This document shows positions 33,477 to 41,190 of a stretch of DNA of 41,190 nucleotides, piece after piece. How positions within the stretch are numbered: position 1 is the first letter of the stretch; the number at the start of each line of letters is the position of its first letter. Origin of the DNA: Chloroflexota bacterium (GTDB lineage: Bacteria > Chloroflexota > Anaerolineae > CG2-30-64-16); assembly GCA_026389845.1 (NCBI GenBank), contig JAPLHB010000214.1:1-41190 (forward strand). Direction: 5' to 3'. The notes under the pieces are model-generated. The model was not told where the DNA came from, searched no databases, and was given only the letters and a program-made list of their open reading frames with translations. The position numbers were made by a program, and so were the translations under genes.

Positions 33477-33926
33477 ATGCCCGATTCATCAACTGCCGCC
33501 GATACTTTCATTCTCTTCGATCTCGCCGGCACCAGTTACGGCGTGCGCAGCCAGGCCGTCCAGCAGATGGAAATGGTAGAGCACATCACACCGGTGCCCA
33601 ACGCCCCCCCGTTTGTCGAGGGGGTCGTCTTCTCGCGCGGTCAGGTGATCCCAGCCGTCAATCTGCGCGCTCGCTTCGGATTCGAGAAAACGCCCTATGA
33701 CCTGCGCACGCGGCTGATCGTGGTCAGCGTGGGCGGGCGAGCCGTCGGGCTGATCGTGGACACCGCGCGCGAGTTCGTCAGCATCCCGGCCGCGACTATC
33801 CAGCCGCCGCCTGAAGCCATCGCCGGCCTCGGCAGCAAATACCTGGAGGGCATCGCCACCCTGACCGACCGGCTGGTGCTGATTCTCAACGTCGAGGAAG
33901 TGCTGAAGCTGAGCGACGCGGTTTAG
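33477..33926 (+). CDS. cheW: chemotaxis adaptor CheW
   Basis: A 149-aa CheW that links receptor to CheA. The start FILFDLAGTSYGVRSQAVQQM and the loop PNAPPFVEGVVFSRGQVIPAVNLRARFG match the family; the C-terminal LVLILNVEEVLKL is the last strand and helix. ATG 33477 has AAGGAG 6 bases upstream. Flanked by heptamer tracts on both sides. Confidence 0.95.
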   Translation: MPDSSTAADTFILFDLAGTSYGVRSQAVQQMEMVEHITPVPNAPPFVEGVVFSRGQVIPAVNLRARFGFEKTPYDLRTRLIVVSVGGRAVGLIVDTAREFVSIPAATIQPPPEAIAGLGSKYLEGIATLTDRLVLILNVEEVLKLSDAV

Positions 33927-34232
33927 TGATGCGTGGTGCGTGGTGCGTGATGCGTGATGCGTGATGCGTGATGCGTGGTGCGTGGTGCGTGGTGCGTGGT
34001 GCGTGTTGCGTGATGCGTGATGCGTGATGCGTGATGCGTGATGCGTGATGCGTGATGCGTGTTGCGTGTTGCGTGTTGCGTGTTGCGTGTTGCGTGGTGC
34101 GTGATGCGTGGTGCGTGGTGCGTGGTGCGTGATGCGTGATGCGTGATGCGTTCCGCCATCCGCCATCTGCCATCTGCCATCCGCAATCCGCAATCTGCAA
34201 TCTGCAATCTGCAATCTGCAATCTGCAATCAG
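33927..34232. repeat. 314-bp gap: heptamer tracts (GTGATGC/GTGGTGC/GTGTTGC)n and (GCAATCT)n
   Basis: The whole gap between cheW and the receptor gene is two heptamer arrays: G-T-G-N-T-G-C units to about 34151, then GCCATCC/GCCATCT/GCAATCC/GCAATCT to 34230. AGGAGG follows at 34231. Confidence 0.95.
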
Positions 34233-34241
34233 GAGGATTCC

Positions 34242-36308
34242 ATGTCACTCTTTACCCGTAATTCCAACGCCAAACTGGGCATCGAGATCGAGCGCGTGCG
34301 CGACCAAACCGGACAGGTTACACGCGGCGCCGAAGAAATCGCCCGCATCACCGACCAGGTGTCCGAAGGAACGGAAACGCAAATCCGCTCCCTGGACGAA
34401 GCCTTGAGCAGCTCCAACGAAATGTCTGCCTCGCTCAAAGAAACCGCCGGCCAGGCCGAATCCATTGCGACGTCCACCGAAGAGCTGGTCTCGTCCATCA
34501 ATGAGACCGCCGCCTCGATCGAGCAGGTGAGCGCGAACGCAACCAGCCTGGCCGCCTCGGTCAGCGAGACCGCCGCCTCGATCCAGGAAACCACCGCCTC
34601 GATCCAGAGCGTGGCGGCCTCCACGCAGGACATGGCGACCTCGGCCAACCAGGTGACCGCCTCGATGAACGAGATCACTGCGTCGGTCAAGAGCGTCAGC
34701 AACGACACCGACGCGCTGGCCGCCTCGGTCACTGAGACTGCCGCGGCCGTCGAGGAGATGGCCCGTTCCATCCAGGGCGTCTCGAACAACGCCGACGAGC
34801 TTTCGTCGGCTGCGGAGGAGACCTCCTCGTCCATCAACGAGATGGCCGCCTCCATCGAAGAGGTGAGCGCCATCACCGAGAACCTGACCGCCTCGGTGGA
34901 AGAGGTCTCGACCTCCATCGAGCAGATGTCACGCTCGATCAACAGCGCGGCGCAAAACGCCGAGAAGATCAACGACGCGGCAACCAGCGCGGCCAACAGC
35001 TCGACGCAGCTCGACCGCTCGATCCGCGCCGTCGGCGGACTGACCAAACAGGCTGACGAGGCCAGCCGCCGCGCGACCCGCGATGCGGAAGATGGCGGCG
35101 CCACCATCCAGAAGGCCATTCACGGGTTAGGACGTGTACGCGATTCTATGGTACAATCATCGGGCGTGATTCGCGAGATGGGCAAACGCGCCAACGAAAT
35201 CGGCAGCATCGTCAACACCATCAACCTGATCGCCGAACGCACCAACCTGCTGTCGCTGAACGCGTCCATCGAAGCGGCCCGCGCGGGCGAGGCCGGGCGC
35301 GGCTTCGCAGTGGTGGCCGAGGAGATTCGCAACCTGGCCGACCGTTCCGCCAAGGCCACCGCCGACATCGCGGTCATCATCAAGGGCCTGCAAGACGTGG
35401 CCCAAGAGGCCGTCACCTCGTCCAACGAAGGTCTGCGCGTGGCCGACGACAGCAGCCGCCTGGCCGAAGACGGGCTGGCCGGCTTGAAGAAGATCCTGAC
35501 CGGCGTCGAAGAGACGACACAACTGGTCGCCCAGATTACGCGAGCCAGCGACGAGCAGTTGGGCGCCGCCCAAAACGTCGTCAACACCGTCAACACCACC
35601 GCGGGGCAGGCCAAACAGGTGATGACTGCCACAGCCGAGCAGGCCAAAGCGGCCCAGAACATCGTCCAGGCCGCCGCGCACATGCGCAAGACCGCCCAGC
35701 AAGTGAGCCAGGGCATGAACGAACAGGGGCGGGCCGCGCGCGACATCATCAAGGCTGCGCAGAACACGACCAACCTGGCTGTCCAGGTGCGCAAGGCGAC
35801 CGTCGAACAGGCCAAGGGCGCCAGACAGATCACCGAGGCGGTGGAGAGCATGCGCAAGGGCGCGGGCAGCACCGCGCGCGCGCTGGCCGAACAGGCCACG
35901 GCCGGAGAGCAGGTCGCCAGAGAGGCCGAGCGGCTGGCCCGCCTGATCTCAAGCGTCACCAAGGCCATGACCGAACAAGCGACCGCCGCGACGCAGATCA
36001 CCACCGCGGCCGAAAATATGCGCCGGCAATCCGATCAGGTGGCCAAGGCGCTGAACGAGCAGACGCGCGCCGGCAAGGACATGACGATCGGCTCGCAGAA
36101 CGTCGCCAAACAGATCCTCTTGATCACACGAGCGAACAAGGAGCACGCGAGCGCGGCGGCGCAGGTGCTCACGTCGGTGACCGACATCCGCCGCATCACC
36201 GACCGCAACGCCCAGGGCGTCCGCGAGACCAAGCGCGCCACCACGGGTCTGTTGGAACGTGCCCAGGCGCTGCTCGGGATCATGGATCGGTTGGGTGGAA
36301 AAGTATAA
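34242..36308 (+). CDS. cytoplasmic methyl-accepting chemotaxis protein
   Basis: A 688-aa chemoreceptor without membrane segments. The N-terminal 270 residues are an unusual coiled-coil array of short repeats (SVSETAASIQETTASIQSVA; SINEMAASIEEVSA), rich in Ser, Ala and Glu. The signalling tip is complete: EIGSIVNTINLIAERTNLLSLNASIEAARAGEAGRGFAVVAEEIRNLADRS. The rest is another long coiled-coil with repeats such as EQAKAAQNIVQAA and EQATAATQITTAAENM, probably the methylation and adaptation regions. There is no ligand-binding domain, so it may sense through a partner protein. AGGAGG precedes ATG 34242. It resembles soluble FrzCD-type receptors in lacking a membrane part. Confidence 0.92.
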   Translation: MSLFTRNSNAKLGIEIERVRDQTGQVTRGAEEIARITDQVSEGTETQIRSLDEALSSSNEMSASLKETAGQAESIATSTEELVSSINETAASIEQVSANATSLAASVSETAASIQETTASIQSVAASTQDMATSANQVTASMNEITASVKSVSNDTDALAASVTETAAAVEEMARSIQGVSNNADELSSAAEETSSSINEMAASIEEVSAITENLTASVEEVSTSIEQMSRSINSAAQNAEKINDAATSAANSSTQLDRSIRAVGGLTKQADEASRRATRDAEDGGATIQKAIHGLGRVRDSMVQSSGVIREMGKRANEIGSIVNTINLIAERTNLLSLNASIEAARAGEAGRGFAVVAEEIRNLADRSAKATADIAVIIKGLQDVAQEAVTSSNEGLRVADDSSRLAEDGLAGLKKILTGVEETTQLVAQITRASDEQLGAAQNVVNTVNTTAGQAKQVMTATAEQAKAAQNIVQAAAHMRKTAQQVSQGMNEQGRAARDIIKAAQNTTNLAVQVRKATVEQAKGARQITEAVESMRKGAGSTARALAEQATAGEQVAREAERLARLISSVTKAMTEQATAATQITTAAENMRRQSDQVAKALNEQTRAGKDMTIGSQNVAKQILLITRANKEHASAAAQVLTSVTDIRRITDRNAQGVRETKRATTGLLERAQALLGIMDRLGGKV

Positions 36309-36315
36309 GAGTTCT

Positions 36316-39042
36316 ATGCCCGAACTTCACCGTTCCCTTGGATTCTTCACCACCGACGCCAGCCTGGTCGTCCGCTCGTGGGACGCCTGGCTGGCGCGGG
36401 TGACAGGCATCCCGGCCGAGCGGGCCAGGGGGCAGCCGTTGGCGGCCCTCGTGCCCGATCTGGCCGGCCGCGGCCTGCTGGCGCGTTTCGAGCGCGTGGC
36501 CGGCGAGGGCGTGGTCGAGACCCTGGCGCCGGCGTTCCACCACTTCCTGATCCCCTGCCCGCCGCTGACGCCGTCGCGGCGCTTCGCGCAGATGCAGCAG
36601 CGCGTCACCCTCGCGCCGCTGCGCGAGGACGCGCGCATCGTCGGCGTCATCGTCACGATGGAAGACGTGACCGGCCGCCTCGATCACGAGCGCGACCTGG
36701 CCGAGCAGTTGACGAGTCCTGACGAGCGGGTGCGGCTACAAGCGGCCGAGGCGCTGGCGCAAGGGCAAGAAGAGGCCAGCGCACTGCCCCTGACCGGCGT
36801 CCTGGGCGATGAGAGTTGGCGGGTGCGCCGCGCTGCGGTGGACGGCCTGGCGCAACGCCCGGCACCCGAGGCGTTGCGCGAGCTGCTCCGCGCGTTGCGC
36901 GAGCAACACCAGAACGTCAGCGTCCTGAACAGCGCGCTCCAGGCCCTGGCGCTGTCGGGCATGGACGCGGTAGCCCCGCTTATCGCGTTCCTCGGCGACC
37001 CGGACGCGGAGCTGCGCACCTACGCGGCGCTGGCCCTGGGCGAGCAGGCCAACCCGGAGGCGGTCCCGGCGCTCATCGCCGCGTTGAGCGATGCCGACCC
37101 CAACGTACGCTACCACGCGGTGGAGGCGCTGGGCAAGCTGAAGGCAGCCGAGGCCGCCGACGCCCTGGCCGCCATCGCCGCATCGGGCGACTTCTTCCTC
37201 GGCTTCCCCGCCCTGGATGCGCTCACGCGCATCGGCGACCCCACCGTGGTCCGGCGCGTCATCCCACTCCTGGCCGACCCGTTATTGTGTACCCCCGCGG
37301 CCGATACACTGGGCCAAATCGGCGGCGAAGAAGTCGCCATGCCGCTGGCCGAGATGCTCGACCGGCCCGAGGCGCCGGTTGTGGCGATCGCCCAGGCGCT
37401 CTGCACCCTGCACGACCGCTTCGAGAAGCTCTATGGCGAGGGCGCGTACATCGCCGACCTGGCTCGTCCTGCGATCGGCGCGGCCGGGCTGCGGCGCCTC
37501 CTCGACGCGCTGGACGGCGCCCGCGACGAGGAGCTGCGTCCGCTGGCCCTGGTGCTGGGCTGGCTGGAGGGCCGGGCGGCGGAGCGCGCCCTCACGCGGC
37601 TGCTGGGCCAGCCGAGCGCCCGCCGCGAGGTGGTGGAGGCGCTGGTGCGCCATGGCGCCCGCGTAACCAGCCTGCTGGTGGAGCAGTTGGCGGCCGAAGA
37701 CCTGGAGACGCGGCAGGCCGCGGTCATCGCCCTGGGCCGCATCGGCGATATGGCCGCGGTGCCTGCGTTGGTGCGCACCCTGACCGGCGACGAGCGTCTG
37801 GCGATTGTCGCCGCGGGCGCGCTGGCGAAGATCGGCGACCGGCGGGCGTTCGAAGCGCTGCTGGAGTTGATGGGCCACGCGGACGCCGCGGTGCGCCAGG
37901 CCGTGATCTCGGCGCTCAATTCATTGGGCCACCCCGACATGCCCGGCATCATGGCCGAGCGGATGCGCGACCCCGACCCGCGCGTGCGCGAATCCGCGGT
38001 CAAGATCGCGGGCTATTTCGGCTACGACGTGTGCATCGAACCGCTGCTGATCTGCTGCCACGACCCCGATGAGACCGTGCGCCGGGCCGCGGTGGAACAC
38101 GTGTCCTACCTGGACGACCCGCGCGCCCTGCCCACCCTGCTGGAGGCGGCGCGAAGCGACACGCCCAAGGTGCGCGCGGGGGCCATGCGCGCCCTGGCCT
38201 ACGTCGAAGCTCCGGAGGTCCATCCGCACTTATTGGCCGCGCTGACCGACCCCGATCCCTGGGTGCGCTACTACGCCGCACGCGCCATCGGCCATCACGC
38301 GTTCGCTGACGCCCTCGACGCGCTGACGCGGGTCGCGCACGCGGACCCGGCTCACCACGTGCGCGCCGCGGCCATCGAGGCCATCGGCCAGATCGGCGGC
38401 GTGCGCGGGGTGGCGACCCTGGCTCCCCTGGCCGAGTCGGACGAGCGCGATCTGACGCGGGCCGCACTGAATGCCTTGGGGCAAGTCGGCCACCCCGACG
38501 CCATGCCGCCGCTGTTGGCCGCGCTGCGCAGCCCCGACCAGGAGCGCCGGCTGGACGCGATCCACGCGCTGGGAAGCCGTGGGGACGGAGGCGCCGCGAG
38601 CGCGTTGCAGTGGGCCGCCGCCACCGAGAACGATCCGGCCGTGGCCCAGGCCGCGGTGGACGCGCTGGCCCGCCAGGGCAGCCAGGAGGCCGTGGACGCG
38701 CTGGTGGGCCTGACCGCCGACCCGGCTCGCCGCGAGGCGTGCATCGCCGCGCTGTCCGGCATGGGCGAAGCGCAGATCGGATGGCTCAGCCGGGGCCTCC
38801 ACGACCTCCAGCCAGGGGTCCGCCGCGCGATGGTGGAGACGCTGGCGCGGATGAAACGGAGCCGCGCCTCCGACGAGATCATCCCAGCCCTGAACGACAG
38901 CGACGCCACCGTGCGGCTGGCCGCGGTGATGGCCCTCAGCCGCCTGGGCGGCCGGCGTGCGGAACGCCAACTGGCCGGCATGGCCCATTTCGACGCCGAC
39001 CTGGCGGTGAGACGCGCAGCCCAGGCGGCTTTGCAGAAGTAG
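36316..39042 (+). CDS. PAS-like domain plus HEAT-repeat protein in the chemotaxis operon
   Basis: A 908-aa protein. An N-terminal PAS-like domain (about residues 1-130: GFFTTDASLVVRSWDAWLARVTG, GVIVTMEDVTGRLDHERDL) precedes about twenty HEAT/PBS-lyase-type repeats of about 31 residues, for example AELRTYAALALGEQANPEAVPALIAAL and DPRVRESAVKIAGYFG. HEAT solenoids act as protein-binding scaffolds. Its place between the receptor and CheR suggests a scaffold or modulator of the receptor cluster. The ATG at 36316 lies 5 bases after the receptor stop (36308), so translation is likely coupled. Confidence 0.85.
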   Translation: MPELHRSLGFFTTDASLVVRSWDAWLARVTGIPAERARGQPLAALVPDLAGRGLLARFERVAGEGVVETLAPAFHHFLIPCPPLTPSRRFAQMQQRVTLAPLREDARIVGVIVTMEDVTGRLDHERDLAEQLTSPDERVRLQAAEALAQGQEEASALPLTGVLGDESWRVRRAAVDGLAQRPAPEALRELLRALREQHQNVSVLNSALQALALSGMDAVAPLIAFLGDPDAELRTYAALALGEQANPEAVPALIAALSDADPNVRYHAVEALGKLKAAEAADALAAIAASGDFFLGFPALDALTRIGDPTVVRRVIPLLADPLLCTPAADTLGQIGGEEVAMPLAEMLDRPEAPVVAIAQALCTLHDRFEKLYGEGAYIADLARPAIGAAGLRRLLDALDGARDEELRPLALVLGWLEGRAAERALTRLLGQPSARREVVEALVRHGARVTSLLVEQLAAEDLETRQAAVIALGRIGDMAAVPALVRTLTGDERLAIVAAGALAKIGDRRAFEALLELMGHADAAVRQAVISALNSLGHPDMPGIMAERMRDPDPRVRESAVKIAGYFGYDVCIEPLLICCHDPDETVRRAAVEHVSYLDDPRALPTLLEAARSDTPKVRAGAMRALAYVEAPEVHPHLLAALTDPDPWVRYYAARAIGHHAFADALDALTRVAHADPAHHVRAAAIEAIGQIGGVRGVATLAPLAESDERDLTRAALNALGQVGHPDAMPPLLAALRSPDQERRLDAIHALGSRGDGGAASALQWAAATENDPAVAQAAVDALARQGSQEAVDALVGLTADPARREACIAALSGMGEAQIGWLSRGLHDLQPGVRRAMVETLARMKRSRASDEIIPALNDSDATVRLAAVMALSRLGGRRAERQLAGMAHFDADLAVRRAAQAALQK

Positions 39043-39045
39043 GGG

Positions 39046-39216
39046 GGCGTGCTGCGTGGTGCGTGGTGCGTGCTGCGTGGGGCGTGCTGCGTGCTGCGTG
39101 CTGCGTGCTGCGTGGGGCGTGGTGCGTGCTGCGTGCTGCAATCCGCAATCCGCAATCTGCAATCTGCAATCTGCAATCTGCAATCTGCAATCTGCAATCT
39201 GCAATCTGCAATCTGC
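39046..39216. repeat. heptamer tracts (GTGCTGC/GTGGTGC/GGGCGTG)n and (GCAATCT/GCAATCC)n
   Basis: Thirteen or so G-T-G-N-T-G-C units (39049-39136) followed by GCAATCC/GCAATCT units that run directly into the ATG of cheR, with no ribosome binding site between. Confidence 0.95.
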
Positions 39217-39217
39217 T

Positions 39218-40057
39218 ATGCGTTTCTATTCCGAAACTCTCGGTTTGTCCGATAACGCGTTCTCGCTGCTGCGGGATCTCGTCCACGAACGCGCCGGCAT
39301 CTACTATGAAAACGGCCGGCGGGACATCGTGGCCGACAAGCTCTCGCCGTTGGTGATCGAGCGCGGGTTCGATTCATTCCTGGATTATTACTATCTGCTA
39401 AAATACGACCCGGTGGGGGAAGAAGAGTGGGGCCGGATAATGGATGCGCTGACGGTGCCGGAGACCTATTTCTGGCGCGAGACCGATCAGATTCACGCGC
39501 TGGTGGACGTGATTGTGCCGCGCTACGCGGCCGAGCGCCGCCCGCTGCCGCTGCGCATCTGGTGCGCGGCCTGCGCCACCGGCGAGGAGCCGTTCACCAT
39601 CGCCATGGCCCTGAACGAAACGGGCTGGTTCGACCGCCTGCCCATCGAAATCTCTGCCAGTGACATTGCGCCCAAGGCGATTGCCAAGGCCCAGGCCGGC
39701 GTCTACCGCGACCGCTCCTTCCGCAACCTGACGGGATATCTGAAGACGAAGTATTTCACCGAAGAGGCCGGCGTCTGGCGGCTCGACCCGCAGATTTCCG
39801 CCAGGGTCAAATTCGCGATCGCCAACGTGACCGCGGAGACCACCGCGGCCCGCCTGGGTGTCGCGCCGGTCATCTTCTGTCGCAACGTCTTCATCTATTT
39901 CTCGGATCAGGCCATTCGCCGGACGGTGCGCCTGTTCGCCCACTACATGCCCGCGCCGGGCTATCTGTGCGTGGCAGCCGCCGAATCGCTGCTCAAGGTA
40001 ACCACCGATTTCGAGCTGCAGGAAATCGGGGGGGCGTTTGTGTACGTGAAAAATTAG
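39218..40057 (+). CDS. cheR: chemotaxis protein methyltransferase CheR
   Basis: A 279-aa SAM-dependent enzyme that methylates receptor glutamates. The N-terminal helical domain (ETLGLSDNAFSLLRDLVHERAGIYYENGRRD) and the SAM-binding core with RIWCAACATGEEPFTIAM, ASDIAPKAIAKAQAGVYRDR and IFCRNVFIYFSDQA are complete. The start codon abuts a GCAATCT tract, so no Shine-Dalgarno sequence is visible; reading further upstream would only translate repeat DNA. The cheB gene follows after 10 bases. Confidence 0.94.
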   Translation: MRFYSETLGLSDNAFSLLRDLVHERAGIYYENGRRDIVADKLSPLVIERGFDSFLDYYYLLKYDPVGEEEWGRIMDALTVPETYFWRETDQIHALVDVIVPRYAAERRPLPLRIWCAACATGEEPFTIAMALNETGWFDRLPIEISASDIAPKAIAKAQAGVYRDRSFRNLTGYLKTKYFTEEAGVWRLDPQISARVKFAIANVTAETTAARLGVAPVIFCRNVFIYFSDQAIRRTVRLFAHYMPAPGYLCVAAAESLLKVTTDFELQEIGGAFVYVKN

Positions 40058-40067
40058 GGAGACTCCA

Positions 40068-41105
40068 ATGGATCGTGTGGTACGCGTCCTGATCGTAGAC
40101 GATTCCGCCTACGTGCGCAAAGTCGTTAGGCAGATGCTTTCCCGCAGTCCGTTCATCGAGGTGGTGGGAACCGCCCGCGACGGCGTCGAGGCGCTCGAGA
40201 TGGTCGAGCTCCTGCAACCCGACGTGGTCACGTTGGATCTGATCATGCCGCAGATGGACGGGATCACGTTCCTGCAGCAGCAGATGGCGCGCCGGCCGGT
40301 GCCGGTCGTGGTCGTCAGCATCGCCAGCGAGAGCGGCGACATGGCGCTGCGCGCACTGGACGCCGGCGCCATTGACTTCGTGCAGAAGCCCACGGCGCTC
40401 GCCACGGAGAAGATCTTCGAGATCAGTGACGAGCTGATCTCGAAGGTGAAGACCGCGGCCGGAGTGCAGATGACCCGCGTGCCTCCGCCGCCGGCCGCGG
40501 CGCTCCCGCTCGCGCCCAGCAAGCCGCGGATCAGTCAGGCCGACGTGCTCGTGATCGGCATCTCGACCGGCGGTCCGCAGGCGCTCAAGCTGGTGATCCC
40601 GCAGTTGCCGGCCGATTTTCCGATTCCGGTGGCGATCGTCCTGCACATGCCGGTCGGCTACACCGAGATGTACGCTCAGAAGTTGGACGAAATCTCCCGC
40701 ATCGAGGTGCACGAGGCGCACGAAGGAGACCTCTTGCGCCCCGGCGCGGCGCTGCTGGCCCCGGCCGGACGGCACCTCACCTTCCGTCGCGAGGCCGATG
40801 GCTCGGTGGTGGCCCATCTGGATGCGCGGCCCTTCGACACGCCCCACCGCCCGGCCGTGGACGTGCTCTTCAGGTCGGCCGCCGACATCTTTGGCGCGCG
40901 GGTGCTGGGGGTGGTGATGACGGGCATGGGCGCCGACGGCAAAGAAGGCGCGGCCTGGATCAAGGCCCAGGGCGGAACGATCTTCACCGAGGCAGAGGAG
41001 ACGTGCGTCGTCTACGGGATGCCGCGCTCGGTGGACGAGGCCGGCCTCAGCGACCGCAGCGTGCCGCTGTATGACATGGCGAGGGCAATTATGGAAACGG
41101 TGTGA
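40068..41105 (+). CDS. cheB: chemotaxis response regulator/protein-glutamate methylesterase CheB
   Basis: A 345-aa enzyme that removes methyl groups from the receptor. The N-terminal receiver has VRVLIVDDSAYVRKVV, Asp in VVTLDLIMPQMDG and switch residues VVVSIAS and VQKPT. The methylesterase has all catalytic parts: Ser in IGISTGGPQAL, His in LHMPVGYTEMY and Asp in MTGMGADGKEG. AGGGAGA precedes ATG 40068. Together with cheR it gives the adaptation branch of the pathway. Confidence 0.96.
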   Translation: MDRVVRVLIVDDSAYVRKVVRQMLSRSPFIEVVGTARDGVEALEMVELLQPDVVTLDLIMPQMDGITFLQQQMARRPVPVVVVSIASESGDMALRALDAGAIDFVQKPTALATEKIFEISDELISKVKTAAGVQMTRVPPPPAAALPLAPSKPRISQADVLVIGISTGGPQALKLVIPQLPADFPIPVAIVLHMPVGYTEMYAQKLDEISRIEVHEAHEGDLLRPGAALLAPAGRHLTFRREADGSVVAHLDARPFDTPHRPAVDVLFRSAADIFGARVLGVVMTGMGADGKEGAAWIKAQGGTIFTEAEETCVVYGMPRSVDEAGLSDRSVPLYDMARAIMETV

Positions 41106-41190
41106 GGCAGATTGCAGATTGCAGATTGCAGATTGTAGATTGCGGATTGCGGATTGCAGATTGCGGATTGCGGATTGCAGATTGCGGATT
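41105..41190. repeat. heptamer tract (AGATTGC/GGATTGC)n, continues past the window
   Basis: About twelve 7-bp units of AGATTGC, GGATTGC and TAGATTGC type run from the cheB stop codon to the end of the window. Confidence 0.95.

Noticed and set aside
33302..34232. CRISPR array
   Set aside because: The repeats are 7 bp, directly adjacent, with no unique spacers and no cas genes nearby.

Overview
The window is GC-rich and looks like a chromosomal segment of a bacterium of the Chloroflexota type (Anaerolineae/Caldilineae-like). This is an inference from three things: the mix of respiratory, tungsten-enzyme and chemotaxis genes, the large NACHT-FGE proteins, and very abundant 7-bp tandem repeats and palindromic dispersed repeats. 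No rRNA or tRNA gene was recognised, so the placement is not firm.

Layout: 1-10.96 kb (minus strand) is mostly core metabolism. It holds the start of a cytochrome b gene and a Rieske gene, a GH13 glucanase/branching-type enzyme, NADP-isocitrate dehydrogenase, an aconitase gene whose frame is broken at a 7-bp repeat, a zinc-ribbon protein, a phytoene-desaturase-like flavoprotein, a small Cys-rich protein and a winged-helix protein. 11.15-20.2 kb (minus strand) is a complete diversity-generating retroelement (DGR). It has a reverse transcriptase with the DGR-type IGxxxSQ motif, an Avd-type four-helix accessory protein, a template repeat (TR) and two target genes. Both targets encode NACHT/STAND-type NTPases with a C-terminal FGE/C-type-lectin-fold domain that ends in a variable region (VR). 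Nearly every TR/VR difference is at a TR adenine. A zinc-ribbon protein with the same GGxxxGRD-type motifs as one target is the last gene of the cluster. 20.2-21.2 kb is a RAYT (REP-associated tyrosine transposase) with its REP palindromes. 21.2-23.1 kb is an aldehyde:ferredoxin oxidoreductase. 23.1-28.9 kb (plus strand) has a glycosyltransferase, a thioredoxin-VKOR fusion, an NmrA-like protein and a NarL-type two-component pair. 29.75-41.1 kb (plus strand) is a chemotaxis-like operon: double receiver, CheA, a four-helix S23-like protein, CheW, a soluble MCP, a PAS-HEAT-repeat protein, CheR and CheB.

How the genes work together: in the DGR the reverse transcriptase and Avd would copy the TR transcript with errors at adenines and write the copy into the 3' end of either NTPase gene. 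About 14-15 residues of the predicted ligand-binding face would vary while the NACHT switch stays fixed. One target is predicted soluble and the other is anchored by N-terminal membrane helices, so one template may diversify two differently placed sensors. The chemotaxis cluster has the full CheA-CheW-CheR-CheB set around a receptor with no membrane segment, which suggests sensing of a cytoplasmic signal.

A second theme is repeats. Tracts with a 7-bp period, of several different consensus sequences, fill most gaps in the chemotaxis operon and several elsewhere, and some lie inside coding sequences (aconitase, aldehyde oxidoreductase). Larger palindromic elements occur at least six times, and a small MITE-like element with 10-bp direct repeats lies near 23.2 kb.
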